Assembly (NCBI GenBank): GCA_016783505.1
Contig: JADHWK010000022.1
Span: 1 to 34,644 of the forward strand
Length of the DNA stretch: 34,644 bases
Source of the DNA: Candidatus Zhuqueibacterota bacterium
GTDB taxonomy: Bacteria > BS750m-G25
Reading direction: 5' to 3'
Shown: in pieces, positions 10,341-18,560 of the stretch
Layout of the letters: each line of letters opens with the position of its first letter
Position numbering within the stretch: the first letter of the stretch is position 1
Program-made: the position numbers and the translations under genes
The notes under the pieces: generated by a model
What the model was told of the DNA's origin: nothing
Database searches by the model: none
What the model saw: the letters and a program-made list of their open reading frames with translations, nothing else

Positions 10341-10431
10341 CCTATCTTATTTATTATGTAGAAAACAGGAATATGTTTTTCACCAGTTCTCCAACGTTCC
10401 ATCACTCAAGGTTTTTAGTTCTTCAAAAGGC

Positions 10432-10872
10432 ATGAAAACCCTGTTTATTTGCATTGCAATCTTGATCATCTTAATCAGTTGCACCCCCTCCCCTAAGTTT
10501 AAGCGGGGTGGGAAGGCGAAGCCCCCCCCTAAAAAAGAGGAAGTTTTAGCGAATAGACCGGGGGTGTCTGACGTTCAGGTGGGGATAGCCTCCTATTACG
10601 GTGAGGAGTTTCACGGCAAGCCCACCGCCAGCGGTGAGATTTTTGATATGCATAAGCAGTCGGCTGCCCACCGCACCTATCCCCTGGGCACCCGTGCCAG
10701 GGTTACCAATTTACAAAACGGAAAGTCAGTAGTGGTGAAGATAAATGACCGGGGACCGTTCGTCAGTGGGCGTATCATGGACCTTTCCTACGGGGCGGCC
10801 CAGGCGTTAGGGTTCGTTGATCAGGGGACGGCCCGGGTGAAGATCGAGGTGTTAGAATGGGGGAAAAAGTGA
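10432..10872 (+). CDS. rlpA: RlpA-like septal ring lytic transglycosylase (lipoprotein)
   Basis: RlpA proteins are outer-membrane lipoproteins with a double-psi beta-barrel that cleaves denuded peptidoglycan glycans. The 146-residue product has a short signal peptide with lipobox LISC (Cys17), a Lys/Pro-rich linker, then the barrel: VGIASYYGEEFHGKPTASGE, AAHRTYPLGTRARVTN and VVVKINDRGPFVSGRIMDLS, ending in AAQALGF. There is no C-terminal SPOR domain, as in many short members. Its last 16 bases overlap cdsA, so the two are translationally coupled. The upstream ribosome site is weak (AAAAGG). Confidence 0.92.
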   Translation: MKTLFICIAILIILISCTPSPKFKRGGKAKPPPKKEEVLANRPGVSDVQVGIASYYGEEFHGKPTASGEIFDMHKQSAAHRTYPLGTRARVTNLQNGKSVVVKINDRGPFVSGRIMDLSYGAAQALGFVDQGTARVKIEVLEWGKK

Positions 10873-11693
10873 AACTGTCCCAACACGCATCCCGGATTCT
10901 GGTGGCGGTGGTAGGGATTCCGGCCCTGGTGGTTTCTGCCTGGTTGGGCGGGATTTTCTTTCTGGTGGTGGTTGAAGTCATCCTACTACTCTGCTTGTGG
11001 GAGTTCTACCGATTGGCCCAGAAGGGTGGGGTCTATCCCATTAAAATCCCCGGTTTTCTCTTCGCTGGTCTGGGGGGGTATTTGTTTTTCTGTGGGGTCT
11101 TGGGGATGTTTATCCCCCTCCTTTTAATCTATCTGATCATGATAGTACTGTGGGGGCTTTGGCAAAAGAAGGGGTCGGTTCTGGCTAACCTAACAGTATC
11201 GGGGTTCGGGGCCATCTACCTGACCCTTTTTCTGGGGTCGTTATTGCTGATCCGGGAGAACTTTAAGGGAGACTACTGGCTGGGGGGAATGGTGGTCATC
11301 TTTACCTTCGCCTCCATCTGGATCTGCGACACTTTTGCCTTCTACGGGGGGAAGGCTATGGGAAAGAAGTTGTTGGCCCCCTCCATCAGTCCCAAGAAGA
11401 CGGTCGAGGGGGCTGTTCTGGGAATGCTCGGGGCCCTGCTCACCTCCCTGGGGGGATGGTTTGTCCTTAAAGGGCAGCTTTCCCCCTTGGATTGCTTGGT
11501 CGTTGGGCTGGTGGTGGGCAGCATCGGTCAACTGGGGGACCTGGTGGAGTCTAAGTTCAAACGAGCGGTGGGGGTCAAGGACACCTCGGATATCCTGGCC
11601 GGACACGGGGGCTTTCTGGACCGGTTTGACTCCCTGGCCTTGACGGCCCCAACCTTGTACCTCTACTTCTGGGCGGTGGGGAGGGTGTGGTGA
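10857..11693 (+). CDS. cdsA: Phosphatidate cytidylyltransferase (CDP-diglyceride synthase)
   Basis: CdsA converts phosphatidic acid and CTP to CDP-diacylglycerol, the precursor of most membrane phospholipids, in the inner membrane. The 278-residue product has several hydrophobic helices and the family signature at about residues 232-258, SKFKRAVGVKDTSDILAGHG followed by GFLDRFDSL, plus the conserved SPKKTVEGAVLG. GAGGT at 10846-10850 supports ATG 10857, inside the end of rlpA. Its last codons (YFWAVGRVW-stop) are copied about 6.7 kb downstream, in the scar at 18215-18383. Confidence 0.96.
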   Translation: MGEKVKLSQHASRILVAVVGIPALVVSAWLGGIFFLVVVEVILLLCLWEFYRLAQKGGVYPIKIPGFLFAGLGGYLFFCGVLGMFIPLLLIYLIMIVLWGLWQKKGSVLANLTVSGFGAIYLTLFLGSLLLIRENFKGDYWLGGMVVIFTFASIWICDTFAFYGGKAMGKKLLAPSISPKKTVEGAVLGMLGALLTSLGGWFVLKGQLSPLDCLVVGLVVGSIGQLGDLVESKFKRAVGVKDTSDILAGHGGFLDRFDSLALTAPTLYLYFWAVGRVW

Positions 11694-11745
11694 TCCGAGA
11701 AATTCTCTTAATTTGAATTAGTGTTATTTTTTGGTTATTTTATCC

Positions 11746-11774
11746 TTGACTTTATGAAATAAATTAATTAATTT
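11746..11774 (+). promoter_or_regulatory. Promoter of receptor locus 1
   Basis: TTGACT (11746-11751) is followed after 17 bases by TAATTTAT (from 11769), in the 132-bp gap between cdsA and the first receptor. The same layout recurs before receptor 2 (18442) and before the last propeller gene (32640), which makes it credible. The layout also fits the Bacteroidota TTG-N20-TAnnTT type. Confidence 0.6.
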
Positions 11775-11825
11775 ATAACAAAATTTAATCTAATCAAACC
11801 CTTTATTAAAAGGGGGAGTCAGAAG

Positions 11826-14800
11826 ATGAAAGCAACAAAAGTTCTCACTATTTTTTTCTTTCTGTTCTCAGCTTATTTTGTGTTTGCTGGGACTACGGGG
11901 AAAATTGTAGGAATCATCACAGATTCTGAGAGTGGAGATCCCCTTATTGGTGTCAATGTGATCATTGAGGGGACTACCTTGGGTGCGGCCACCGATATGG
12001 ATGGATATTATGTAATCCTGAATGTTCCCCCTGGAAGGCACCACCTCAAGGCCAGCATGATGGGCTATAGGGCGGTTACCGTTACCGGCGTTCGGGTGAA
12101 TATTGATCTGACCACCTCGCAAGACATCAAGATGGCACCAATAGCTGTGGATTTGGGCGAAGTGGTGGTTGTAGCCGAGCGTCCGGTTGTTCAACCGGAT
12201 ATTTCAGCCAGTCAGGTAAATCTGAATATCAAAGACGTTGAAGCCCTTCCCGTTGTTAGTGTGGCGAGTGTTGTAGGATTAGAAGCTGGTGTTATTGACG
12301 ACTTAACGATCCGTGGTGGTGCTAGGGATCAGACAGCATTCGTGGTTGACGGTTTCACATTACGTGATGAGCGGGACAACACACCATATACTGGTATTAG
12401 CTATACGGCGGTTGATGAGATTCAAATTCAAACGGGTGGCTTTAACGCAGAATTTGGTAATATCCGCTCAGGTCTCATCAACGTTGTTACGAAAGAAGGA
12501 AGGCGAGATGGTTATCATCTGGGCTTAATAACGCGGTATAGACAGCCAGCACCAAAGCATTTCGGTCATTCAGCCGACTCACCGGAGTCCTATTGGATTC
12601 GTCCCTATGTGGATGATGCGGTTTGTTGGATGGGGACAACAAATGGCGCTTGGGACGAATACACACAAAAACAGTACGTTGAATTTGAGGGTTGGAATGC
12701 TGTATCTGAAAAGTTGCTTTTAGATGACGATCCGAATAATGATCTGACACCGGAAGCAGCCCAACGCCTTTTCATGTGGGAGCATCGAAGGGAATTGGAT
12801 ATTGTAAAACCGGATTATGATTTCGATATGAGTTTCGGCGGACCCGTTCCGTTTATTAGTGAGCCGCTTGGAAACCTTCGATTTATGGCATCTTACCGGA
12901 GGTCACAAGATATGTATATTATTCCACTTTCCGATGATGCCTATCGAGATTATAATGCACAACTAAAACTCACATCCAATCTTGCACCGGGAATGAAGCT
13001 GATGATTGAAGGAATTTTGGGGCAGGCAGCTGGCACGAATGATAACAATTCGGGCTATCCTGGGATATTCAGTGATTCTTGGAGCATTGGCAGTGCGTTG
13101 AGCAATGGTCCTAAATATATTGATGGCAGAATGTTTGGAACTGATTATTGGTGCCCCTCCAAAATTTCAAGAAATAGTATCGGCGCAAGATTTTCCCATG
13201 TGCTAAGCCCGACCACATTCTACAACGTAACCCTGCATCGGTTTGCATCCAGCTACGATACAAGTCCTGATCGTCTTCGTGATACATCCAGAGTGTATCT
13301 ATTCGGCAATAACTATTATGTGGATGAAGCGCCGTTTGGCTTTCAACCAAGCCCAAGTACTGGCATCGTTGGTTTAAGAATGGGTGTCGGGATGAGTAAT
13401 TCCCGGGATAGTAGCGAGGTTACATGGTGGTCCAGTAAATTCGATATTCATAGTCAGATTGATCGTCATAATTATATAAAGGCAGGGGTTGAGTTTATAT
13501 ATACCGATAACGCAGTCAACTACGCCTCCGTTGATGAATTCTTACCAAGCGGTCGAACAAAATCTAAATGGGAGACATATCCGGTACGGGGAGCCGTATA
13601 TGTTCAGGACAAGTTGGAGTTTGAGGGGATGATTGCGAACGTGGGCTTGCGTCTGGATTATTCGCACCCAGGTGGAGAGTGGTATGTATATGATCCCTAT
13701 GACAAGGCATTCTCAGCAAAATATTCGTTAGGGATTGACACTCTGCTCGCCAAAGAGCCGACAAAACGTATCTTTAATCTCAGTCCCCGGTTAGGAATTG
13801 CCTTTCCGATTACAGTGAATAGCAAGCTCTTTTTCAACTATGGGCATTTTAGACAAATGCCAACCCCGGAGAACCTCTATCTCCTAAGAAGAGAAACTTT
13901 AACTAATCATGTAACTCGGCTGGCAAATCCGAATAATCCACTTCCCAAAACGATCTCCTACGAATCGGGGTATGAGCATAATCTCTTTAATCAGTTCCAT
14001 GTTCGACTCATGGGCTATTATAAAGATTCGTCTCTGCAATCAAGGCTTGTGAGATATGTCAGCAGTGATAATAAGGTAAATTATAGTTTAACTGAGCCCA
14101 ACTCGTATCGGGACACCCGTGGTTTTGAACTTACAATTAGAAAGAATAGGGGGGAATGGGTTCGAGGGTTTATCAATTACACATACGAGGTGACCACATA
14201 TGGTAACTTCGGATTTTACTATTACTATGAAAATCCTGTTGAGCAGCGTAGGTATGAAAGTGAAACCCGATCCCATTACCAGGAGAAACCTATTCCCCGA
14301 CCGTATGCTCGTGCAAACATCGATTTCTTTACTCCAAAACCTTTTGGTCCTAAGTTCTTTGGAATCCATCCATTAGAAGATTGGCGATTGAACGTATTGG
14401 GAACCTGGCGATCTGGTTATCATCTTACCTGGACGGGTGGTGGAACTATTCCCGGAATAGTTAATAATGTTCAATGGAGGGACCACTATAATGTTGACCT
14501 TCGTTTGAGTAAAAGCTACCAAATAGGGGGCGCCGGTATTCAGTTTTTTATGGATGTAACGAATGTTTTCAATTTTAAATATATGACAAGATATGGTTTT
14601 GTTGATCCCATAGATTACAACGGCTATATGAAGTCTCTCCATTTACCGGCTGAAATTGGCGATGAGCTGGGTTATGGTAATATTCCTGGGGATGATCGCC
14701 CCGGGGATTATCGTACTGTTCCATATGAGCCGTACGATCCCGATGATCCAGATGAGGAGAGAAAGAAAAGGATTTTAGAAACGAAGGCTTATATAGATAT

Positions 14801-14879
14801 GCCCAATCAGCAATATCTCACCTTTCTTGACCCACGGAATATATTCTGGGGTTTGAAAGTATCTTTCGATATTAAATGA
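11826..14879 (+). CDS. TonB-dependent outer-membrane receptor 1
   Basis: The 1017-residue product has a signal peptide (1-21, ending VFA), a carboxypeptidase-regulatory-like beta-sandwich (about 22-110: GKIVGIITDSESGDPLIGVN, DMDGYYVILNVPPG, MMGYRAV), a plug domain (about 125-230, with VDGFTLRDERDNTPY and IQIQTGGFNAEFGNIRSGLI) and a long beta-barrel. Such receptors bind ligands outside and import them with energy from TonB-ExbBD, or help deliver surface proteins; no ligand can be inferred. Barrel landmarks shared with receptors 2 and 3 are DDDPNNDLTPEAAQR, YGHFRQMPT and KAYIDMPNQQY. A GGGGGAG site precedes the ATG. It is first of three genes with short gaps (38 and 32 bases), followed by its secreted partner and a PorV-like protein. 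It is not a typical SusC: no SusD neighbour is found. Confidence 0.93.
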   Translation: MKATKVLTIFFFLFSAYFVFAGTTGKIVGIITDSESGDPLIGVNVIIEGTTLGAATDMDGYYVILNVPPGRHHLKASMMGYRAVTVTGVRVNIDLTTSQDIKMAPIAVDLGEVVVVAERPVVQPDISASQVNLNIKDVEALPVVSVASVVGLEAGVIDDLTIRGGARDQTAFVVDGFTLRDERDNTPYTGISYTAVDEIQIQTGGFNAEFGNIRSGLINVVTKEGRRDGYHLGLITRYRQPAPKHFGHSADSPESYWIRPYVDDAVCWMGTTNGAWDEYTQKQYVEFEGWNAVSEKLLLDDDPNNDLTPEAAQRLFMWEHRRELDIVKPDYDFDMSFGGPVPFISEPLGNLRFMASYRRSQDMYIIPLSDDAYRDYNAQLKLTSNLAPGMKLMIEGILGQAAGTNDNNSGYPGIFSDSWSIGSALSNGPKYIDGRMFGTDYWCPSKISRNSIGARFSHVLSPTTFYNVTLHRFASSYDTSPDRLRDTSRVYLFGNNYYVDEAPFGFQPSPSTGIVGLRMGVGMSNSRDSSEVTWWSSKFDIHSQIDRHNYIKAGVEFIYTDNAVNYASVDEFLPSGRTKSKWETYPVRGAVYVQDKLEFEGMIANVGLRLDYSHPGGEWYVYDPYDKAFSAKYSLGIDTLLAKEPTKRIFNLSPRLGIAFPITVNSKLFFNYGHFRQMPTPENLYLLRRETLTNHVTRLANPNNPLPKTISYESGYEHNLFNQFHVRLMGYYKDSSLQSRLVRYVSSDNKVNYSLTEPNSYRDTRGFELTIRKNRGEWVRGFINYTYEVTTYGNFGFYYYYENPVEQRRYESETRSHYQEKPIPRPYARANIDFFTPKPFGPKFFGIHPLEDWRLNVLGTWRSGYHLTWTGGGTIPGIVNNVQWRDHYNVDLRLSKSYQIGGAGIQFFMDVTNVFNFKYMTRYGFVDPIDYNGYMKSLHLPAEIGDELGYGNIPGDDRPGDYRTVPYEPYDPDDPDEERKKRILETKAYIDMPNQQYLTFLDPRNIFWGLKVSFDIK

Positions 14880-14917
14880 GTAATGTTAATTATAGCTAAT
14901 ATAAAATTGAGGTAATT

Positions 14918-17110
14918 ATGAAAATGGTTTTTTATGAAAAACGAATTTTAGTATTGCTTTGTTTGCTTTGTATTGTAACTTTTTTGGCAGGTCCAAATGA
15001 TTCCTATGCTCAATTCGATGTTAAATGGATGTCTGTCGGCTCACTTCATAATTGGTATTCCGAAATTGGCAGTGAGATAGAACATGGGTTTCAGCCAGTT
15101 CAACAATATGGGATGCAGTGGCCGGCTATCTATGAATATCAGGATATGCAAGCAGCTAAAGCGCTTTGGATCGGTTGCCGAGATTTTACAGATGAACGGG
15201 GTGATCTTTATCCTTTCAAGGTCGCACATGTCGGTCCGCGTGTGACAGGTGCCGGGGAGTTTTTTCCTATGAGGTTTGAAATAGTAAGTCGTTTTGAACC
15301 GCCATTGGTCTATGTGGACGGCGTTCAATCATATGAAAAGACCATTGACAATGATGATGTTGATCCATTAATGAAAGCCGATCGCATGATTATTAATGTG
15401 ACAAATTGTCAGGTTGGAATTACAATGACCCGTAAGATCATACAATTTAGCCAGCAGTACCATGATAACTACATTATTTCCGATTATAATTTTACTAACA
15501 CAGGTAATGTAGATGATGACCCAGAAATAGAATTACACGATCAGACGCTAGATAGTGTTTACTTCTTCTTCCAATACCGATGGGCTGTTAGCCGAGAAAC
15601 CCGTTATTTGATCGGTAATGCGACCGGATGGGGTATAAATTTTATGCTCGATGCCCGCGGAGACGGGGTAAAGGATGATCCACAGGATGAAGATTTCCGA
15701 GCTCAATATGGCTGGCATGGGAATTATCCACCATTTACAGAATACGATAATATTGGTGCGCCTATTTGCGACCCGAGTGGCTCCGCTGGTTATATCGGTG
15801 TGGCAGATACGGTGGGACGGCTTGGTTCGGCCCAATTCGTAGGCGCAGTAACCCTCCACGCTGATACATCCCCAACCGATCCATCAGATGATCCCTCTCA
15901 ACCTTCAACAACCATCTATGAATCTTCTGATGATCCTGAAACATCACAAAATGACCCCTATAATATTGTAAAGATGGAGTCTGAGTATGGTTGGATGTCA
16001 AAGGGGCATATGTCTCCCCGCCATGCAGATGTGGTCGAACCTGAGGGAAATTTTATCGAACCAACGGGCGATCCTGCTCTTGGTACTCCCGGTGGTTTCT
16101 CAGCTTGCAATGGCTATGGGCCTTATACATTGGGGCCGGGTGACAGCATTCGTATTGTGGTGGCTGAAGGAGCTTCGGGATTAAGCCGCCAGAAATGCAT
16201 AGAAATAGGTAGAATATGGAAAAAGGCATATGATGATCCGAATGAATCATACATCTTCGAATTGCCAGATGGGTCGACTATTACTGGGAGTTATAATGAA
16301 AAAAAAGCCAATCAGTTCAAAAATACATGGGTTTATACAGGAAGAGATTCTTTGTTTCAGACATTCCGACGAGCAATAGCAAATTACGAATCAGATTATG
16401 ATATTTCGCAGCCACCACAGCAACCACTCCCGCCGAGCATATTCAATGTAAATTCCGGGGGTGATAGGATCTCACTGACTTGGGAAGTCTATAATGGTGG
16501 CCAAAACCTGAACGGATTCCAGATCTACCGGGCTAAAGGCCAATATGATAGTACCTACCACCTCATATATGAAGCAGGTCCCGATGAACGAAGTTTTGAT
16601 GATACGCAATTAGAACGGGGAGTTTCATATTATTATTACATGGTGTCAGTCGGCGATGATATTCCAGCCGACCCAGATTTAAATATTCCAGCGGGCAGGC
16701 TACGTAGCAACCGGTATTACACGCAGACATACGACCCGGCATATCTGCAACGACCGGCAGGGAAAAAATTAAGTGGCATAAGTGTCGTACCAAATCCATA
16801 TAACATCTCGGCAGATACCGATAGATTGCTATTCCCGGGCGAACCCAATAAGATTGCTTTTTTCAATATACCCGGCTATTGTACTATTAAAATCTACACT
16901 GAAATTGGTGAATTGATAAAAACGATTGAACACACTAATGGAAGGGGGGATGAATATTGGCGTTGTACGACTTCTTCCGATCAAATCGTGGTGAGCGGTA
17001 TTTATATTGCGGCTTTTACAGTAACTAAAGATTATTATGATCCAGAGACCAATGAATTATTATACAAGAAGGGGGATACCGAAATTGTAAAATTTGTAAT
17101 AATTCGGTAA
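14918..17110 (+). CDS. Secreted receptor-partner protein 1 (FnIII-like domain, VPNPYNI C-terminal module)
   Basis: This 730-residue protein has a signal peptide (about 1-32, ending SYAQ) and a large N-terminal region with no family I recognise, holding GSLHNWYSEIGSEIEHG, YNFTNTGNVDDD, YFFFQYRWAVSRE and GPYTLGPGDSIRIVVAEGAS. A fibronectin-III-like domain follows (about 504-590: GGDRISLTWEVYNG, GFQIYRAKG, YYYYMVSVGD). The last 110 residues start VVPNPYNI and end KFVIIR, resembling a T9SS sorting or FlgD-like Ig fold but lacking NYPNPFN. Two paralogues, at 21825 and 30459, share this layout and also follow a receptor. GAGGT precedes ATG 14918. Copy 1 differs by a longer loop just before the final strand. 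A surface-exposed role with the receptor is inferred from conserved pairing. Confidence 0.85.
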   Translation: MKMVFYEKRILVLLCLLCIVTFLAGPNDSYAQFDVKWMSVGSLHNWYSEIGSEIEHGFQPVQQYGMQWPAIYEYQDMQAAKALWIGCRDFTDERGDLYPFKVAHVGPRVTGAGEFFPMRFEIVSRFEPPLVYVDGVQSYEKTIDNDDVDPLMKADRMIINVTNCQVGITMTRKIIQFSQQYHDNYIISDYNFTNTGNVDDDPEIELHDQTLDSVYFFFQYRWAVSRETRYLIGNATGWGINFMLDARGDGVKDDPQDEDFRAQYGWHGNYPPFTEYDNIGAPICDPSGSAGYIGVADTVGRLGSAQFVGAVTLHADTSPTDPSDDPSQPSTTIYESSDDPETSQNDPYNIVKMESEYGWMSKGHMSPRHADVVEPEGNFIEPTGDPALGTPGGFSACNGYGPYTLGPGDSIRIVVAEGASGLSRQKCIEIGRIWKKAYDDPNESYIFELPDGSTITGSYNEKKANQFKNTWVYTGRDSLFQTFRRAIANYESDYDISQPPQQPLPPSIFNVNSGGDRISLTWEVYNGGQNLNGFQIYRAKGQYDSTYHLIYEAGPDERSFDDTQLERGVSYYYYMVSVGDDIPADPDLNIPAGRLRSNRYYTQTYDPAYLQRPAGKKLSGISVVPNPYNISADTDRLLFPGEPNKIAFFNIPGYCTIKIYTEIGELIKTIEHTNGRGDEYWRCTTSSDQIVVSGIYIAAFTVTKDYYDPETNELLYKKGDTEIVKFVIIR

Positions 17111-17142
17111 TATGAAACAAATTTAAATAAATGGGTGGTCTT

Positions 17143-18159
17143 ATGAAAAAGTATATTACTTCAACTGTAGTTGGCTGTGCGTTTTTTATGCTTCTGTCAA
17201 CGGCAGGGTTAGGTCAATTACAGAAACTAGCTCAGACTGGGATGAAATTTCTAAGCGTTTCAACCGATGCTCGTGCAAGTGCCATGGGTGATGCCGTAAC
17301 CGCGCTTGAGGGTCATTCGTCTTCAATGTTCTTCAATCCATCAGGAATGGCACGCTTGAACAGCTTTGCGAATGTCTCGCTCGGTCAAGTCAGTTGGATT
17401 GCCGATATATACTATTCTTACGGCAGTGCCGCATTTAGCCCGGCAAAAGGACATTATGGGGTCTTTGGTATTACGTTCCTGTCAGTAGATTATGGAATTT
17501 TTAAGGGAACAATAAGAGATCCCGGTGAGCAAGGGTTCAAGGACACAGGTGACTTTAGTCCCAGTGCCACGGCTATTGGATTTGGCTATGCAAAAGCACT
17601 GTCCGACAAATTCTCAGTTGGTGGTAATATCAAATATGTTACACAGAACCTCGGAAATAGCATTATTGGATTTGACTTAGATGACAACTACCTGGAAAAG
17701 AGTTATTCCGAAGATGTTTATGCCTACGATTTTGGTCTTCTTTACCGCACCGGTTTTGAGAGTCTGACTTTTGGTATGTGTATACGAAATTTCTCAGAAG
17801 AAGTAAAATATGAAGATGAAGGTTTTCAACTGCCTTTGAGTTTCAAAATTGGTCTCAGTATGAATGTTTTGGATATTTATCAGGCTTTAGACAAGAAAAC
17901 GCAATCTCTCTTGCTTTCGGTAGATGCTGTTCACCCACGTGACTACCCAGAGCAATTGAATATTGGTGCAGAATATCTGTTTATGCGGAATTTTGCCTTG
18001 CGTCTGGGATATTCGTCGCCTAATGATGAACATGGCCTCTCTGCCGGATTTGGTTTCCAGCAGACATTTCGTAATTACATGTTGGCCTTTGATTATGCAT
18101 ACACTCCGTTCGAATTGTTCAATGATGTTCATAGATTTTCTGTACATTTCTCTTTGTGA
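17143..18159 (+). CDS. PorV/PorQ-family outer-membrane protein 1
   Basis: The 338-residue product has a signal peptide (about 1-25), then the family hallmark LAQTGMKFLSVSTDARASAM, followed by FFNPSGMARL and repeated amphipathic strands ending in an aromatic-rich C-terminus (FSVHFSL), as in the PorV/PorQ (UPF0164-like) 14-strand beta-barrels. PorV carries T9SS cargo from the translocon to the attachment complex. Here it follows a partner protein with a sorting-like C-terminus, which suggests a dedicated shuttle; that is inference. I chose ATG 17143, with GGGTGG upstream, rather than ATG 17131. A paralogue lies at 24608 and a broken one at 18215. Confidence 0.88.
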   Translation: MKKYITSTVVGCAFFMLLSTAGLGQLQKLAQTGMKFLSVSTDARASAMGDAVTALEGHSSSMFFNPSGMARLNSFANVSLGQVSWIADIYYSYGSAAFSPAKGHYGVFGITFLSVDYGIFKGTIRDPGEQGFKDTGDFSPSATAIGFGYAKALSDKFSVGGNIKYVTQNLGNSIIGFDLDDNYLEKSYSEDVYAYDFGLLYRTGFESLTFGMCIRNFSEEVKYEDEGFQLPLSFKIGLSMNVLDIYQALDKKTQSLLLSVDAVHPRDYPEQLNIGAEYLFMRNFALRLGYSSPNDEHGLSAGFGFQQTFRNYMLAFDYAYTPFELFNDVHRFSVHFSL

Positions 18160-18214
18160 TCGACCGGTTTAGAGTAGTCAATCTATATAATATTAGAATA
18201 AAAACGTGGTATTA

Positions 18215-18383
18215 TGACGAAAAAATTCTATCTTGATCCGCTATGGTTTGAATATTGACAGTTAGTCTGTTCGATTCGGCTGTATTCTCCAAGAAGAAAC
18301 GTGCTCAACCCGGATTTCAGGTCATAAGCATGGAATTCGGCTACTTCTTCCAATACTTCTGGGCGGTGGGTAAGGTGTGGTGA
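18215..18383 (+). pseudogene. Chimeric scar: start of a porV-like gene joined to the end of cdsA
   Basis: An ATG at 18215 opens MTKKF..., broken by a frameshift near 18250. From 18252 the frame reads ILTVSLFDSAVFSKKKRAQP then GFQVISME, which aligns with the PorV protein at 24608 (ILAITLVISNGYSQKKLAQT then GFQFLSIG). The same open frame then runs into QYFWAVGKVW-stop, matching the CdsA C-terminus YFWAVGRVW-stop. DNA agrees: bases 18354-18384 differ from 11664-11694 at only two positions. So a porV-like 5' fragment has been fused in frame to a copied cdsA tail. It lies in the 401-bp gap after PorV 1, which otherwise holds only the receptor 2 promoter. Confidence 0.75.
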
Positions 18384-18441
18384 TGGAAAAGTTGATCTTT
18401 GAGAAATTTCCAGAAGAACAACAAAAAACAGAGTTTTTCTC

Positions 18442-18470
18442 TTGACATTATAGAATAAATTATTTAATTT
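18442..18470 (+). promoter_or_regulatory. Promoter of receptor locus 2
   Basis: A perfect TTGACA (18442-18447) precedes TAATTTAT (from 18465) by 17 bases. The surrounding bases, TTATAGAATAAATTATTTAA, closely match those of the locus 1 promoter at 11752 onward, so the two were copied from one ancestor along with the cdsA tail. Confidence 0.65.
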
Positions 18471-18560
18471 ATTAATAAAATATAACAATGAAAATTACAA
18501 TTAGTGTAACTAAAATTTGACCCTTCAAAGTGGGCCTTTGTCAAAAGGGAGAGTTAGAAA

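Noticed and set aside
11826-17110. Classical SusC/SusD polysaccharide utilisation locus
   Set aside because: The partner protein lacks a lipobox and the SusD helical repeats, and no glycoside hydrolase genes accompany the receptors.
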